Positions 6,919-15,197 of a stretch of DNA of 23,217 bases are shown one piece after another. Made by a program: the position numbers and the translations under genes. Below the pieces are notes generated by a model. The model worked only from the letters and a program-made list of their open reading frames with translations. It did not search any database and had not been told where the DNA came from. Each line of letters begins with the position of its first letter. Position 1 is the first letter of the stretch. Origin of the DNA: a virus; the IMG/VR virus record IMGVR_UViG_3300012920_000278, positions 1 to 23,217 of that record; one strand, written 5' to 3'.

Positions 6919-8685
6919 TACCGTGCCAACTACTTCTTCGAAGTCAACACCAGTTCGGACAGCTACAAAGTTTAGAGTGATGTAGTTGATCGAGCGGGCT
7001 GGCTTGATGAAGATATTAGCGATGAACTCATTACGGTCAACGACTGCTGGAGTATTGTTTGTTTCGTCACAGACGACGCGGAAATCGGTGATACCACGAC
7101 GACCTCTTACTTCCCGAAGAACGGGCTCGACGATGTTAACAAACTCAGCGCGAGTAAACTCGTCGTTGAATTCGAAGAGTGCTTGCTCAGCTGCTCTACC
7201 GATCGCGCGCTCTAGTACCAAGAACAAGCGACGTACGTTAATACGATCGAATGCTGATGGACGTCCAAGTTTTGTCTTATCACCGAAGAGCAATGAGCCT
7301 TGACCTGGAATGTTCGCGATTGGGTTTACGCTTGCCTTATACAGTGTATCTCTCTGTCCCTTTGTTGGGGTCCAGCTCAATGCAGTAATACCGAGATATT
7401 GACCGCGACGAGAGCCAGCAGGAGAGAACCATGGTGCACGATTAAGATCTGTTGCGGCCATAATACCTGCAGTTGAGGAAGCAGCTGGGATTTGAATGTA
7501 CTGATCGTTAAACTTATCATATACCTTTAAGAAGTTGCCATCAGCAACGAGATATGATGAATTAGTCATCTGATTTGCAGTAGCTACAATATTAGTGGTA
7601 ATTGATGCTGCGTTAGTTAAACCAACAACGTCGTCACGAGCAGGTGATGCACAAACTACACAGTCTTTACGTAGTGACTGAGCTGTTGTGATCAGATCGT
7701 TGACGATTGTTACATGATCAGTAGATGTTATCATAGACGGTGCAATCAAGAAGTCGACTTCTACGATGTCACGATCTTCGTATAAATCATATCCGTTCAA
7801 GTATTCGCTTGTAGTTAACAAACCAGAGTTTACGCCATTTTCTAAATCATGAACCTTAATGGCTCGCTCAGCATGACGTAAAATGAAATCGTCACCAGAA
7901 TCGATTGTTTGACCAGCATCTTCTCCTGGTGTATTCAAATAATCTGAATCGTGATTGACCATCTTGATAAAATCAGAACGTTCGTTGACGATATCGATTG
8001 CGTAGTTTGTGCTACCATCAGCCAGTTTAGCATCTGATGCTACTGACATAAATGGATATGTTTCTAGGACTTCACCTTTAGTACCAGTTAATAGACCGTT
8101 TCTATCAACAACAACTAGATGCATTTCATCATTTGCTGCATTACGATCTGCTGCGTATACTGATGTTTGAGGTGCTGCGTCGAATTCATCTTTGTATGCC
8201 CAATTGTCAAAGATTGTTGAGTTTGCTGAATCAGCTGGACAAATCTGAACTTCGAGGCTATTACCTAATTCACCTGCGCACTTCGCGATGAATGTGTGAC
8301 CTGTAGTGTTCAGAGTTCCATATTGATTATCAAAATCGTCATTGTTCTTTACAAGTGGTGCTGTAAGTGTGTTACTCGCTGACTGTGGTGTCGTTGAGTG
8401 TGCATTTTTGGCAGCAGCTGTGGCTTCTCGCGTTACGAAGGCTGAGCTTGAATAACGCAGGAAGTAATTAGCAGAATGCCAATCGATGGTGTTATCAGAG
8501 TCTGGAGTAGCAAACGTATTCACTAATTCGGCTTCGTTTGCAACCGCTACTCGCTCTCCGATAGGTCCCCATCTAAAGTTGCCAACAATTGCGCCAGTAG
8601 TTGACTGTACGTTTGGAACGCCACCAGTCAGATCTATCTCTTTGACGACAACCGCTGGACTTGCAGACGGTGTTGAGAGTGCCAT
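6916..8685 (-). CDS. gp18: Tail sheath protein gp18
   Basis: This is the contractile sheath subunit, 589 residues against 659 in T4. The N-terminus (SPAVVVKEIDLTGGVPNVQS, then TGAIVGNFRWGPIGE) and the C-terminal region (SAFDRINVRRLFLVLERAIG, the segment FEFNDEFTRAEFVN, and the final TGVDFEEVVGTV) are clear sheath signatures. The conserved ends form the inner domains that link subunits and hold the tube; the middle (about 90-400) is the surface-exposed variable part. It has its own late promoter, and its stop codon TAA is embedded in the gp19 ribosome binding site. Confidence 0.95.
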   Translation of the reverse strand: MALSTPSASPAVVVKEIDLTGGVPNVQSTTGAIVGNFRWGPIGERVAVANEAELVNTFATPDSDNTIDWHSANYFLRYSSSAFVTREATAAAKNAHSTTPQSASNTLTAPLVKNNDDFDNQYGTLNTTGHTFIAKCAGELGNSLEVQICPADSANSTIFDNWAYKDEFDAAPQTSVYAADRNAANDEMHLVVVDRNGLLTGTKGEVLETYPFMSVASDAKLADGSTNYAIDIVNERSDFIKMVNHDSDYLNTPGEDAGQTIDSGDDFILRHAERAIKVHDLENGVNSGLLTTSEYLNGYDLYEDRDIVEVDFLIAPSMITSTDHVTIVNDLITTAQSLRKDCVVCASPARDDVVGLTNAASITTNIVATANQMTNSSYLVADGNFLKVYDKFNDQYIQIPAASSTAGIMAATDLNRAPWFSPAGSRRGQYLGITALSWTPTKGQRDTLYKASVNPIANIPGQGSLLFGDKTKLGRPSAFDRINVRRLFLVLERAIGRAAEQALFEFNDEFTRAEFVNIVEPVLREVRGRRGITDFRVVCDETNNTPAVVDRNEFIANIFIKPARSINYITLNFVAVRTGVDFEEVVGTV

Positions 8686-8741
8686 TTTATCTTCCTTCTA
8701 AAAAATTATATGTTCCATAATACGATTAGTCAACTTGCTAT

Positions 8742-8749
8742 TATTTATA
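8742..8749 (-). promoter_or_regulatory. T4-type late promoter box for gp18
   Basis: There is an exact minus-strand TATAAATA in the 67-base gap between gp17 and gp18, 57 bases before the gp18 ATG. An AGAAGGAAG ribosome binding site follows. It would give high late transcription of sheath and tube genes. Confidence 0.8.
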
Positions 8750-8752
8750 ATA

Positions 8753-10360
8753 TTACAAATTTGGATCATATTCTATAGCCCAACCTTTGGCTAATCTGTC
8801 TTCTTCAGTTTCAATGGCTGCGATAGCTTCAGAGCCATCATCTACAAAACCGAATGGAACGATATCATCTTCCATTTCTTTAATTCTATTCTCAAACAAA
8901 AGTTTCTTCATATTAATATCTGTCATATCTAAGAAGTAACTACCAGTCGTAAAATAACCAAATAATACAAGATTCATAACTAAATCGTCATGGTTACCAT
9001 CTGTTGCTTCAAATGATTGTCCTCTTGCCTCAAACGTAGAAATCTCTAGTATGGTTTGTTCATCGACTATTTTTAATTTGCCATTTTCTAATATGTCTTT
9101 AAACGAAGAACAACCTAACCTCTTCGTCTTACGAGTGATTTCGATGCCTAATGCATTTGCTTTTGTTAATGATTCTGCATGCATATTTTCGTACTCAAGG
9201 TCATGCCATAAGCCATTACAAACTAAAGAGCCTTGATCATTTGACTCAATAACTACATATGCATTATTGTAGACTTTTGCATATTTATAGATAACATTAG
9301 GGAAGAGTAATGGAGAGATAGTGTTATTGCGATATACAGCAACCTGTGTGAATGGGCGAACGCTAATATCGATCAAATTAAATGTAGAGTAATCCTGTCC
9401 TCTTCCCTTACTCACGTCTACGGTCATCACATATTGATGATCCTTAATCGGTTCTTCGTATATGTTAAGTAAACCACCTTCGAGTGATCTGATTGGATTA
9501 CTGGCCCTCAAACTCATCAAGCATTCGGCATTTATGAGTGTATCTCCAGTACCAAAAAACGTATTACCAAATTCTTGATCAAATTGTAATTGGCTTGTAT
9601 TGCCGATGGTTTCTGCTTTCCAAGTCTCATCACGTCCAGGTACATCATGCCAGTCAACTCGAAATGGTTTGAATTGATTTACTCCTTGGACAGCTCCTTC
9701 CCAAATTTTATGAAACTGGTTACCAATTCCGTTAGCTGTCGATGTAACGATAATTTTAGTGTCTGTGCCTGCTGAAACAACTGGATACGTTGAGGTATAA
9801 AATTCTGCAGCACGCTCAACAAAAGCAAACTCATCAAGATAAAGTAGATTAACAGACATGCCACGAATAGAACTACCGGAAGTAGCAGAAGCGATAATCC
9901 TGGAATTATTACTAAATTCCAAAGATCCTTTATTAAGAGCTTTGTTACCAGGTTGTAAGAAGAATGGAATGTTCTCGAGCATAAGTGTAATGCGTGACAA
10001 CATCTCACGCGCAGTCGCGCCCTTGTTCGCCAAGACGGCCACAGTTTTTTCGGGATTAAAGAGCGCGAACCATAGTAAATACGCGCATGCTGATATTGAT
10101 TTGCCAGATTGACGACATGCGAGAACGACATTGAAACGATTCTCCTGAAAATGTTCAAACATTTTTTGTTGATAAGGATAGAGTTTAAAATTTACTAAAC
10201 CTTTATCAAGAGATATAACCTTAACATACGTCTCTGCAAAATAGATTGGATCGAGCATACATTTTTTATATTCATTGACAAGTTCAGGAGTCCAATTTTG
10301 TTGCACTCCATCACGTTTGACATTAGGATTCCCCAGATAGCTTTGTAGCTGGTTCAGCAT
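8753..10360 (-). CDS. gp17: Terminase large subunit gp17 (packaging ATPase and nuclease)
   Basis: This is the DNA packaging motor that docks on the portal and cuts the concatemer. The ATG at 10360 gives 535 residues; a TTG lies one codon upstream. ATPase domain: Walker A CRQSGKS at 82-88, Walker B LLYLDE at 172-177 (Asp176, catalytic Glu177), coupling motif TSTANG at 206-211. Nuclease domain: acidic residues in MTVDVSKGRGQDYS (Asp315), VVIESNDQGS (Glu372) and GNHDDLVMNL (Asp458/459), the RNase H-like set of T4 gp17. All key residues are present, so it should be active. It is shorter than T4 gp17 (610 residues). The stop is 67 bases before the gp18 ATG. Confidence 0.96.
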   Translation of the reverse strand: MLNQLQSYLGNPNVKRDGVQQNWTPELVNEYKKCMLDPIYFAETYVKVISLDKGLVNFKLYPYQQKMFEHFQENRFNVVLACRQSGKSISACAYLLWFALFNPEKTVAVLANKGATAREMLSRITLMLENIPFFLQPGNKALNKGSLEFSNNSRIIASATSGSSIRGMSVNLLYLDEFAFVERAAEFYTSTYPVVSAGTDTKIIVTSTANGIGNQFHKIWEGAVQGVNQFKPFRVDWHDVPGRDETWKAETIGNTSQLQFDQEFGNTFFGTGDTLINAECLMSLRASNPIRSLEGGLLNIYEEPIKDHQYVMTVDVSKGRGQDYSTFNLIDISVRPFTQVAVYRNNTISPLLFPNVIYKYAKVYNNAYVVIESNDQGSLVCNGLWHDLEYENMHAESLTKANALGIEITRKTKRLGCSSFKDILENGKLKIVDEQTILEISTFEARGQSFEATDGNHDDLVMNLVLFGYFTTGSYFLDMTDINMKKLLFENRIKEMEDDIVPFGFVDDGSEAIAAIETEEDRLAKGWAIEYDPNL

Positions 10361-10682
10361 CAATCACATCACTTTCTCTAAGCATTTTCTGTAAATCTGC
10401 AGTCGAACCAACGTAAAAGTTATTCTGTTGATTCTCTACCTGTTTTACTTCTTCTCGCTTATCCATTTCTTTTTGTTTTTTATTTAAGTCCATCAGCCGA
10501 TCATTAACGTCAGATACATTTTTGATCATGCCAGATAGGACTTCGTAAGCACGAGGGTGCTCGCTTTCGCGAGCAACCTCTATCATGTTTTCTAAGGCAT
10601 CTTTACCTTTTTCTATGAGTTCATAATATGTCTCGCGCGAATAATCGTAATCACTCGTTACATTATCTTTTTCTTTGCTCAT
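10323..10682 (-). CDS. gp16: Terminase small subunit gp16
   Basis: The chosen start is the ATG at 10682 (MSKEKDNVTSDYDYSRET), giving 119 residues. The frame is open upstream to 10763, but that part overlaps the preceding gene by 80 bases. T4 gp16 has 164 residues; this is shorter but keeps the coiled central part (YYELIEKGKDALENMIEVARESEHPRAYEVLSGMIKNVSDVNDRLMDLNKKQKEM in the family pattern, residues about 19-73). Small terminase forms a ring that recognises DNA and regulates the gp17 motor. Its end overlaps the start of gp17 by about 38 bases, as in T4, where 16 and 17 also overlap. An AAGG lies upstream of the ATG. Confidence 0.85.
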   Translation of the reverse strand: MSKEKDNVTSDYDYSRETYYELIEKGKDALENMIEVARESEHPRAYEVLSGMIKNVSDVNDRLMDLNKKQKEMDKREEVKQVENQQNNFYVGSTADLQKMLRESDVIDAEPATKLSGES

Positions 10683-10683
10683 T

Positions 10684-11961
10684 TTAATGCGCCTTAAATG
10701 TTCCTCTACCACTTGTTGGAGGACCATAATGAACTTGTCCTTCAGTCTTAATAGTAAGACCAAACTTCATCTTCGGATATGCGCCTGCTCGTGTAGCCTG
10801 CACAGCGTATGCATTTGACCAATCATCTGTACCGTCATATGATACAGAGGAATCAGACCAGATTGGCGATAAGTACATGTAATATGGATCTTCTGTGCCT
10901 TCGAGTGGTACACCTGGTCGTAAAGCATCACTTACACCAGCTGAATCATCTGCTGGATCAAATGATGAGTGACTAGCCTTCTTACCAACATTATTTGTGT
11001 CAGTTGCGTGTGCTTTTGCCCACACGCCGTTCATTCCCCAGAATAATCGATTTTCTCCGAGTGAATCTGATACTCCATCAATAGCGATCATAAGTATATC
11101 ACCCGGTTGAATCATATTAGCGGTATCGTTTTTATTTTCTACCGAAACATTTGTACGATACAGAGTTCCTTGATTCGAACCATCGAAAGTAATTAGATCT
11201 TCGTTATTACCAGTTCTATCGTCACCCGATATCATCAACAATTTCGAAACGAGATCTATACTAAATGCTCTACCAACAGCTGCTGTATCCATACCACCGC
11301 TCAGCCAATTTTCTGGAGCAATCGTTAATTGTAATCCACCAGAAGCATGTCCTTGATTTCCATCTCTACCGTGTCTACCTACAGTTGCAACAGCAGGTGG
11401 AGTATTTAAGTTAGCATCCATCAAAGTTGGTACGCTATCGATGTGTACTTCGAAATATGTACGTGTGTTGCTTTTGATAGGTTGAGATACGAGTGCTTCA
11501 CCTCCTACACCCATTGTGCCAGGTGTTGGATAGAATCCCCAGTCAAGATAAGATACACCTCCAAAGAATGCATCAGAATCAGCATTACTTCTATCAAATG
11601 TACCGCGAGCTGTAAATACATGTGATACTTCGCCATCACTATCGATGTCATGAATCAACGGTGGTACAAACTTTGTTGCTGAATACCCAAAGAAACCCTT
11701 ACCTGTATTCGGATCATTAAATGTCGTACCAAGACCTAATCCGTTTGGATTAAATGAAATCTGTCTCGACAAACCGGGGTATGCTTGAGCAAGAAGCTGC
11801 AAAAGCTGTGTATTTGTGAAAGTTGTAATATTCTGAAAATTACCAGTATTTGTACTAAGTCTTGCATTAGTTGAACTATTCGCTATGATTTGAGCAGACC
11901 AAAATCCTAGTGAAACTGTAACTGGTTTTTGAGTATAATTATCAAAAAAACTATATGGCAT
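10684..11961 (-). CDS. Virion-type protein with SPRY/concanavalin-like domain (425 aa)
   Basis: No T4 gene occupies this place between gp15 and gp16. The N-terminal 100 residues (SFFDNYTQKPVTVSLGFWSA, then a region rich in Asn/Thr) are not recognised. Residues about 165-405 have the strand pattern of a SPRY/lectin-like sandwich: TRTYFEVHID, GGLQLTIAPENW, IQPGDILMIAIDG, then NRLFWGMNGVWAKA and YYMYLSPIWSDSS. SPRY domains show the same series: a YfEV strand, a GDvIgv.iD strand, an FxxNGxxxg hairpin and a late LyP strand. The domain would fit protein or glycan binding on the virion surface. The start has GGAGAT as ribosome binding site, and the stop lies one base before gp16. The domain call is by eye and moderate; the coding call is strong. 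Confidence 0.7.
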   Translation of the reverse strand: MPYSFFDNYTQKPVTVSLGFWSAQIIANSSTNARLSTNTGNFQNITTFTNTQLLQLLAQAYPGLSRQISFNPNGLGLGTTFNDPNTGKGFFGYSATKFVPPLIHDIDSDGEVSHVFTARGTFDRSNADSDAFFGGVSYLDWGFYPTPGTMGVGGEALVSQPIKSNTRTYFEVHIDSVPTLMDANLNTPPAVATVGRHGRDGNQGHASGGLQLTIAPENWLSGGMDTAAVGRAFSIDLVSKLLMISGDDRTGNNEDLITFDGSNQGTLYRTNVSVENKNDTANMIQPGDILMIAIDGVSDSLGENRLFWGMNGVWAKAHATDTNNVGKKASHSSFDPADDSAGVSDALRPGVPLEGTEDPYYMYLSPIWSDSSVSYDGTDDWSNAYAVQATRAGAYPKMKFGLTIKTEGQVHYGPPTSGRGTFKAH

Positions 11962-11964
11962 ATC

Positions 11965-12360
11965 TTATCTCCATGTCGTAATGATTAAAGCATGGCCGCT
12001 ATCCATACCAGCTGTCGTTGTGATTGTATTTTTACCTGTCATGGTAAAATCTAAATTTTCATCTAGCAAATAACCATTCAAATATACCATGATTGTCGCT
12101 GAATCGAACAATAAGGTGTTGCCATAATTATCGGCTCCAGTAAATACAGTATCTCCAGAATCTGCTTCAAAGAAATACTTGCTAAACGAAAGAGCTCGAG
12201 ATTGTACATAAGCAGAATCTACTAAAGCTATTGTAGCCGCAGAATCTAATGAACTTGTTCCTTGAAGAGCGGTAACTCGACCATCTAGATCGGTGAAGTT
12301 GCCGTCTAGTTCAGCATGAGTAAGTTCCACTCCTTTCGTGCTTCGTAATGTGATTGTCAT
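11965..12360 (-). CDS. Small virion-type protein: one DSAYV motif plus one LNGILL-type repeat (131 aa)
   Basis: Three pieces are visible. The N-terminus has KGVELTHAELDGNFTDLDGR, a starter motif recalled from many marine phage fibre proteins. LDSAATIALVDSAYVQSR follows at about 38-55. A single beta-repeat (about 60-131) has SGDTVFTGADNYGNTLLFD and VYLNGYLLDENLDF, matching the six repeats of the large fibre at 19824-21338. It therefore looks like a miniature fibre or an adaptor that shares the fibre's building block. It starts at an ATG behind AGGAGA and ends 3 bases before the next gene. It has no counterpart between gp15 and gp16 in T4. Function unknown; a structural role is inferred. Confidence 0.75.
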   Translation of the reverse strand: MTITLRSTKGVELTHAELDGNFTDLDGRVTALQGTSSLDSAATIALVDSAYVQSRALSFSKYFFEADSGDTVFTGADNYGNTLLFDSATIMVYLNGYLLDENLDFTMTGKNTITTTAGMDSGHALIITTWR

Positions 12361-12376
12361 GTTTGTCTCCTAAACG

Positions 12377-13186
12377 TTAACTACTATCCGCAGTCGGTAT
12401 TATTCTTCTAATATAGCCATAATCTCCAGCGCTATCAGCTGATACACCTCCGCCTTGACCATCAGAATCAGCACGCGATATAATAGTTTCTACGGATATA
12501 TCTGAATCTTTCAATCCACCATCCATAATAAACATTTCTGTGTTGACTTCTGTAATGATCTTCGATTCTCTGTCGACTGGACCATAATAAGAAAGTTTCA
12601 TTTCAAACGAAAGTGTGTAAATGATAGTGCGTCGTTGTGCTATTGCTCCATCAAAATCATCTTGAAAATCTACACCAGTTATGATTACTGGTATATCTTC
12701 AACAAAATCGCTGTATAAATCAGCAAAAGGTTTTATGGTGACTGTATACTGTGGGTTAAATGTTGGCAGTATTTGTTCTACAAGTTGTAAACAGTCATCA
12801 TGAGATTTGGCATATATGTTTAATTGAAAGTTGATAGTATATGGAACAGGAGAATACATCTTCGATCTTTTTGTAATCGTCGAAGCTGGTTGATTCAATG
12901 AGCTTAACTTAGTTAATTGACGAGTTGCATCATAAGATATGCCATTAATCTCAAAAGACATTCTCGGCAACTTAACTGCTAGCTTTTCTCCACCATCCTG
13001 TAAATCTGTATTCTCGCGTATACGATCTAAATATTTTTCTTTTGGTGCATATGCAAGTGGCACCTTAATTTGATTAATTGTTTGGCCTGCACTATTATGA
13101 CGCATCACATACAAGTTATTGAACAGTCTACCAAATAAGGCTACTGCTTTCCTTGTTTTTTCATGATAGAAATATTCACCAAACAT
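12377..13186 (-). CDS. gp15: Tail sheath stabiliser and completion protein gp15
   Basis: This 269-residue protein is close to the 272 residues of T4 gp15, which forms a hexameric ring capping tube and sheath and binds the neck. Conserved features are the N-terminal MFGEYFYHEKTRKAVALFGR, then LFNNLYVMRHNSAG and IKVPLAYAPKEKYLDR, and a long central part containing MSFEINGISYDATRQL and VPYTINFQLNIYAKSHDDCLQ. It overlaps the gp14 stop by one base and has CGGAG as ribosome binding site. Assignment rests on these motifs and on the gene order. Confidence 0.92.
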   Translation of the reverse strand: MFGEYFYHEKTRKAVALFGRLFNNLYVMRHNSAGQTINQIKVPLAYAPKEKYLDRIRENTDLQDGGEKLAVKLPRMSFEINGISYDATRQLTKLSSLNQPASTITKRSKMYSPVPYTINFQLNIYAKSHDDCLQLVEQILPTFNPQYTVTIKPFADLYSDFVEDIPVIITGVDFQDDFDGAIAQRRTIIYTLSFEMKLSYYGPVDRESKIITEVNTEMFIMDGGLKDSDISVETIISRADSDGQGGGVSADSAGDYGYIRRIIPTADSS

Positions 13187-14400
13187 TATTGATTCTCCGG
13201 ATCACCAAATGGATTTGTTTCTGAGAAGTCTAAGAAATCATCTGAAACTGTACTAAAGTCATCATTCTGCTCATTTTCTGAAACTTTATTCAATTCAACT
13301 ACACTTTGTACTGTAAGACCAAGTAAACCAGTTCCACGTGATGTATTTATTATTTGTGTACCACTGCTATCACCTGAAATGAAGTTTCTAAATTTACCGT
13401 CTTCTGCACCAACATGTGTGAGATATAGACGACGACAAGAATCACCAGCAGAATCTAACTTATAGCGAACGACTTCACCTTTCATCTTCGTGCCATTTGA
13501 CAAAGTTTGATAGATATTATCACCAATCCTGTAATCACTATCAACTGTGCTGCCGCCAACGACATTGACAACTGGTATAGAATTATATCCATTGCCAGAA
13601 TCAGTGATGGTGATTGTGTTTACTCCACCATTTCCTATAGTAACTGTAGCTGTTGCACTGTCTGTAGCAAATCCATCTATTGTGATAGTTGGTTGTACGT
13701 TAAAGTAAGTTCCTCCATCAAGTATAGTAATTTGTTTAATTCTACCTGGAGATTGATTGACATAGTTGACGGCCGAATATCCGAATGCCACATAATTACT
13801 GTCATTTGCCATCGTCACATTAAATACTGGCTTTTTAGGTGCCTTCAAACATAGTTCATACTGATAAGTACTTGTGGTCTCAATACCATCAATATCGGCA
13901 ACTCCAGTATCGAAGTCTTCTCCAGTATACTCGAATAGTTGAGCACGAAGTTTAAAAACTGGTATATCTTCGATTTGATAAAATGGTTGCTCATGCTCAA
14001 CATGCATAATTTGAAACATCTTTTTTGTCAAAGGCAAATAAATAACATCACCTTCAACAGGACGTTGTGCTAACAACTCATTATCGTATCTAGCTACCTG
14101 CGCAGCCCATCTACGTCGTGATACTATAAACGTAGCTTCGTCTCTTATCTCTACTCCAAATCTCGTAAAGAGATCACCTTCACCATCAAATCCTTCTGTA
14201 TTCTCAATATACATCTCGATCTTATAAGATGAATTAAAACTAGACTCAGGATCTGCACCAAAAACAGTATCGTAATTTACTAAATCACGAGGTAAATAGT
14301 ACACATCCTGACCATAGATCTGCATAGCCTCAATAACGAGGTTTTCATACAGTTCCATTTCAGATCTGACTTTAGGTGAAAAGTAGAAGTTTCTCGCCAT
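13186..14400 (-). CDS. gp14: Neck protein gp14, with enlarged C-terminal half
   Basis: This is T4 gp14-like (256 residues in T4, 404 here). The N-terminal part, residues 1-160, has the family pattern: LYENLVIEAMQIYGQDVYYLPR, SYKIEMYIEN, the GDLFTRFG segment and PVEGDVIYLPL. The end DFSETNPFGDP is also typical. Between them lies extra material. Residues about 220-285 contain two copies of an ITIxDGGxxYxxxPxxxI beta motif (ITILDGGTYFNVQPTITI and ITITDSGNGYNSIPVVNV). It works with gp13 at the head-tail junction. The ribosome binding site (GGTAGGA) lies in the end of gp13. Its stop codon shares one base with the gp15 ATG (TAATG), suggesting coupled translation. Confidence 0.88.
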   Translation of the reverse strand: MARNFYFSPKVRSEMELYENLVIEAMQIYGQDVYYLPRDLVNYDTVFGADPESSFNSSYKIEMYIENTEGFDGEGDLFTRFGVEIRDEATFIVSRRRWAAQVARYDNELLAQRPVEGDVIYLPLTKKMFQIMHVEHEQPFYQIEDIPVFKLRAQLFEYTGEDFDTGVADIDGIETTSTYQYELCLKAPKKPVFNVTMANDSNYVAFGYSAVNYVNQSPGRIKQITILDGGTYFNVQPTITIDGFATDSATATVTIGNGGVNTITITDSGNGYNSIPVVNVVGGSTVDSDYRIGDNIYQTLSNGTKMKGEVVRYKLDSAGDSCRRLYLTHVGAEDGKFRNFISGDSSGTQIINTSRGTGLLGLTVQSVVELNKVSENEQNDDFSTVSDDFLDFSETNPFGDPENQ

Positions 14401-14401
14401 A

Positions 14402-15154
14402 TTATCCTACCATGAGAGGTGGAGGGAATGAGAAATCTTCGTGGATCCTTTCTTTCAGCCGCTCTATCTCTGCCGTTGCATCATCATACAATTGTCTACC
14501 GTTGAACGTCACACCACCAGGCAACTGGACGCCTTCAAATTTGATTAAGTTTGTACCCCACTGTTGTTTAATTAACTGAGTGGTATATTCTTTTAACCAC
14601 CAATCATTAAATACAGAAGTATTCGTTGTATCTACTAACTGATATACATCGAGAACAATAAAATCTCCAGCTTTAATATCACCGTCTTGGAAATCTCCGT
14701 GTATGTAAAGTCTATCTTCATGACGTGACCATTGAACCTGTGGTAATCCGTTCAACTTCATATCAAGTATAGAAAGATATTGCTGCATTTGTTCGTAATA
14801 TGCTAAATCACCAGCAAAATTTTGTAAGTCTGCTATATCATTTAACATCATTTGATATTTTATATCAAAGAAATTAAATGAGGTGCCAAAAGCAGAGGAA
14901 ATTGGAAACATCTTATTTACAAATAAGATATTCGTAGGAATAGGTATAAACTCGTTACTGACGTCAGTCGCTGTAATTTGATGCTTTAAGAAAGTACGTA
15001 CAGTTGCATCGAAATGATACTCTTGCCAATACTGCAAAGCCTCATCTACACGATCTTCAATCTGATCTTCATCGACGTTAATCTCGAGAACTGGATCCCC
15101 AAGTTTTCTTTTACAATATTCGATTAAGTCTTGTCTACTAGCAGGAGGTGCCAT
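14402..15154 (-). CDS. gp13: Neck protein gp13 (head completion)
   Basis: This 250-residue protein corresponds to T4 gp13 (309 residues in T4), which with gp14 forms the neck below the portal and closes the filled head for tail joining. Recognisable features are the N-terminal RQDLIEYCKRKLGDPVLEIN, then DQIEDRVDEALQYWQEYHFD, and the C-terminal KFEGVQLPGGVTFNGRQLYD, all typical of exo-T-even gp13. No membrane segment or signal peptide is present. It starts at an ATG behind CGGAGA and sits directly before gp14, with only one base between its stop and the gp14 ATG. The position as first gene of the 13-14-15-16-17 series supports the assignment. Confidence 0.88.
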   Translation of the reverse strand: MAPPASRQDLIEYCKRKLGDPVLEINVDEDQIEDRVDEALQYWQEYHFDATVRTFLKHQITATDVSNEFIPIPTNILFVNKMFPISSAFGTSFNFFDIKYQMMLNDIADLQNFAGDLAYYEQMQQYLSILDMKLNGLPQVQWSRHEDRLYIHGDFQDGDIKAGDFIVLDVYQLVDTTNTSVFNDWWLKEYTTQLIKQQWGTNLIKFEGVQLPGGVTFNGRQLYDDATAEIERLKERIHEDFSFPPPLMVG

Positions 15155-15185
15155 TATAGTCTCCGATTTTTAAAAATCTTTGGAC

Positions 15186-15193
15186 TATTTATA
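15186..15193 (-). promoter_or_regulatory. T4-type late promoter box for gp13
   Basis: There is an exact minus-strand TATAAATA in the 43-base gap before gp13, about 32 bases upstream of its ATG, followed by a CGGAGA ribosome binding site. It probably drives the neck-terminase run (gp13 to gp17). Confidence 0.78.
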
Positions 15194-15197
15194 TGTT

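Noticed and set aside
9282-9289. Exact TATAAATA on the minus strand inside gp17
   Set aside because: It lies in the middle of the nuclease-domain coding region with no gene start close downstream, so it is most simply a chance codon combination. An internal promoter cannot be excluded.
9679-10158. 159-codon minus-strand open frame within gp17
   Set aside because: It is in another frame of the terminase, whose motifs are all intact in the chosen frame. The alternative product is Leu/Ser-rich with no recognisable features.
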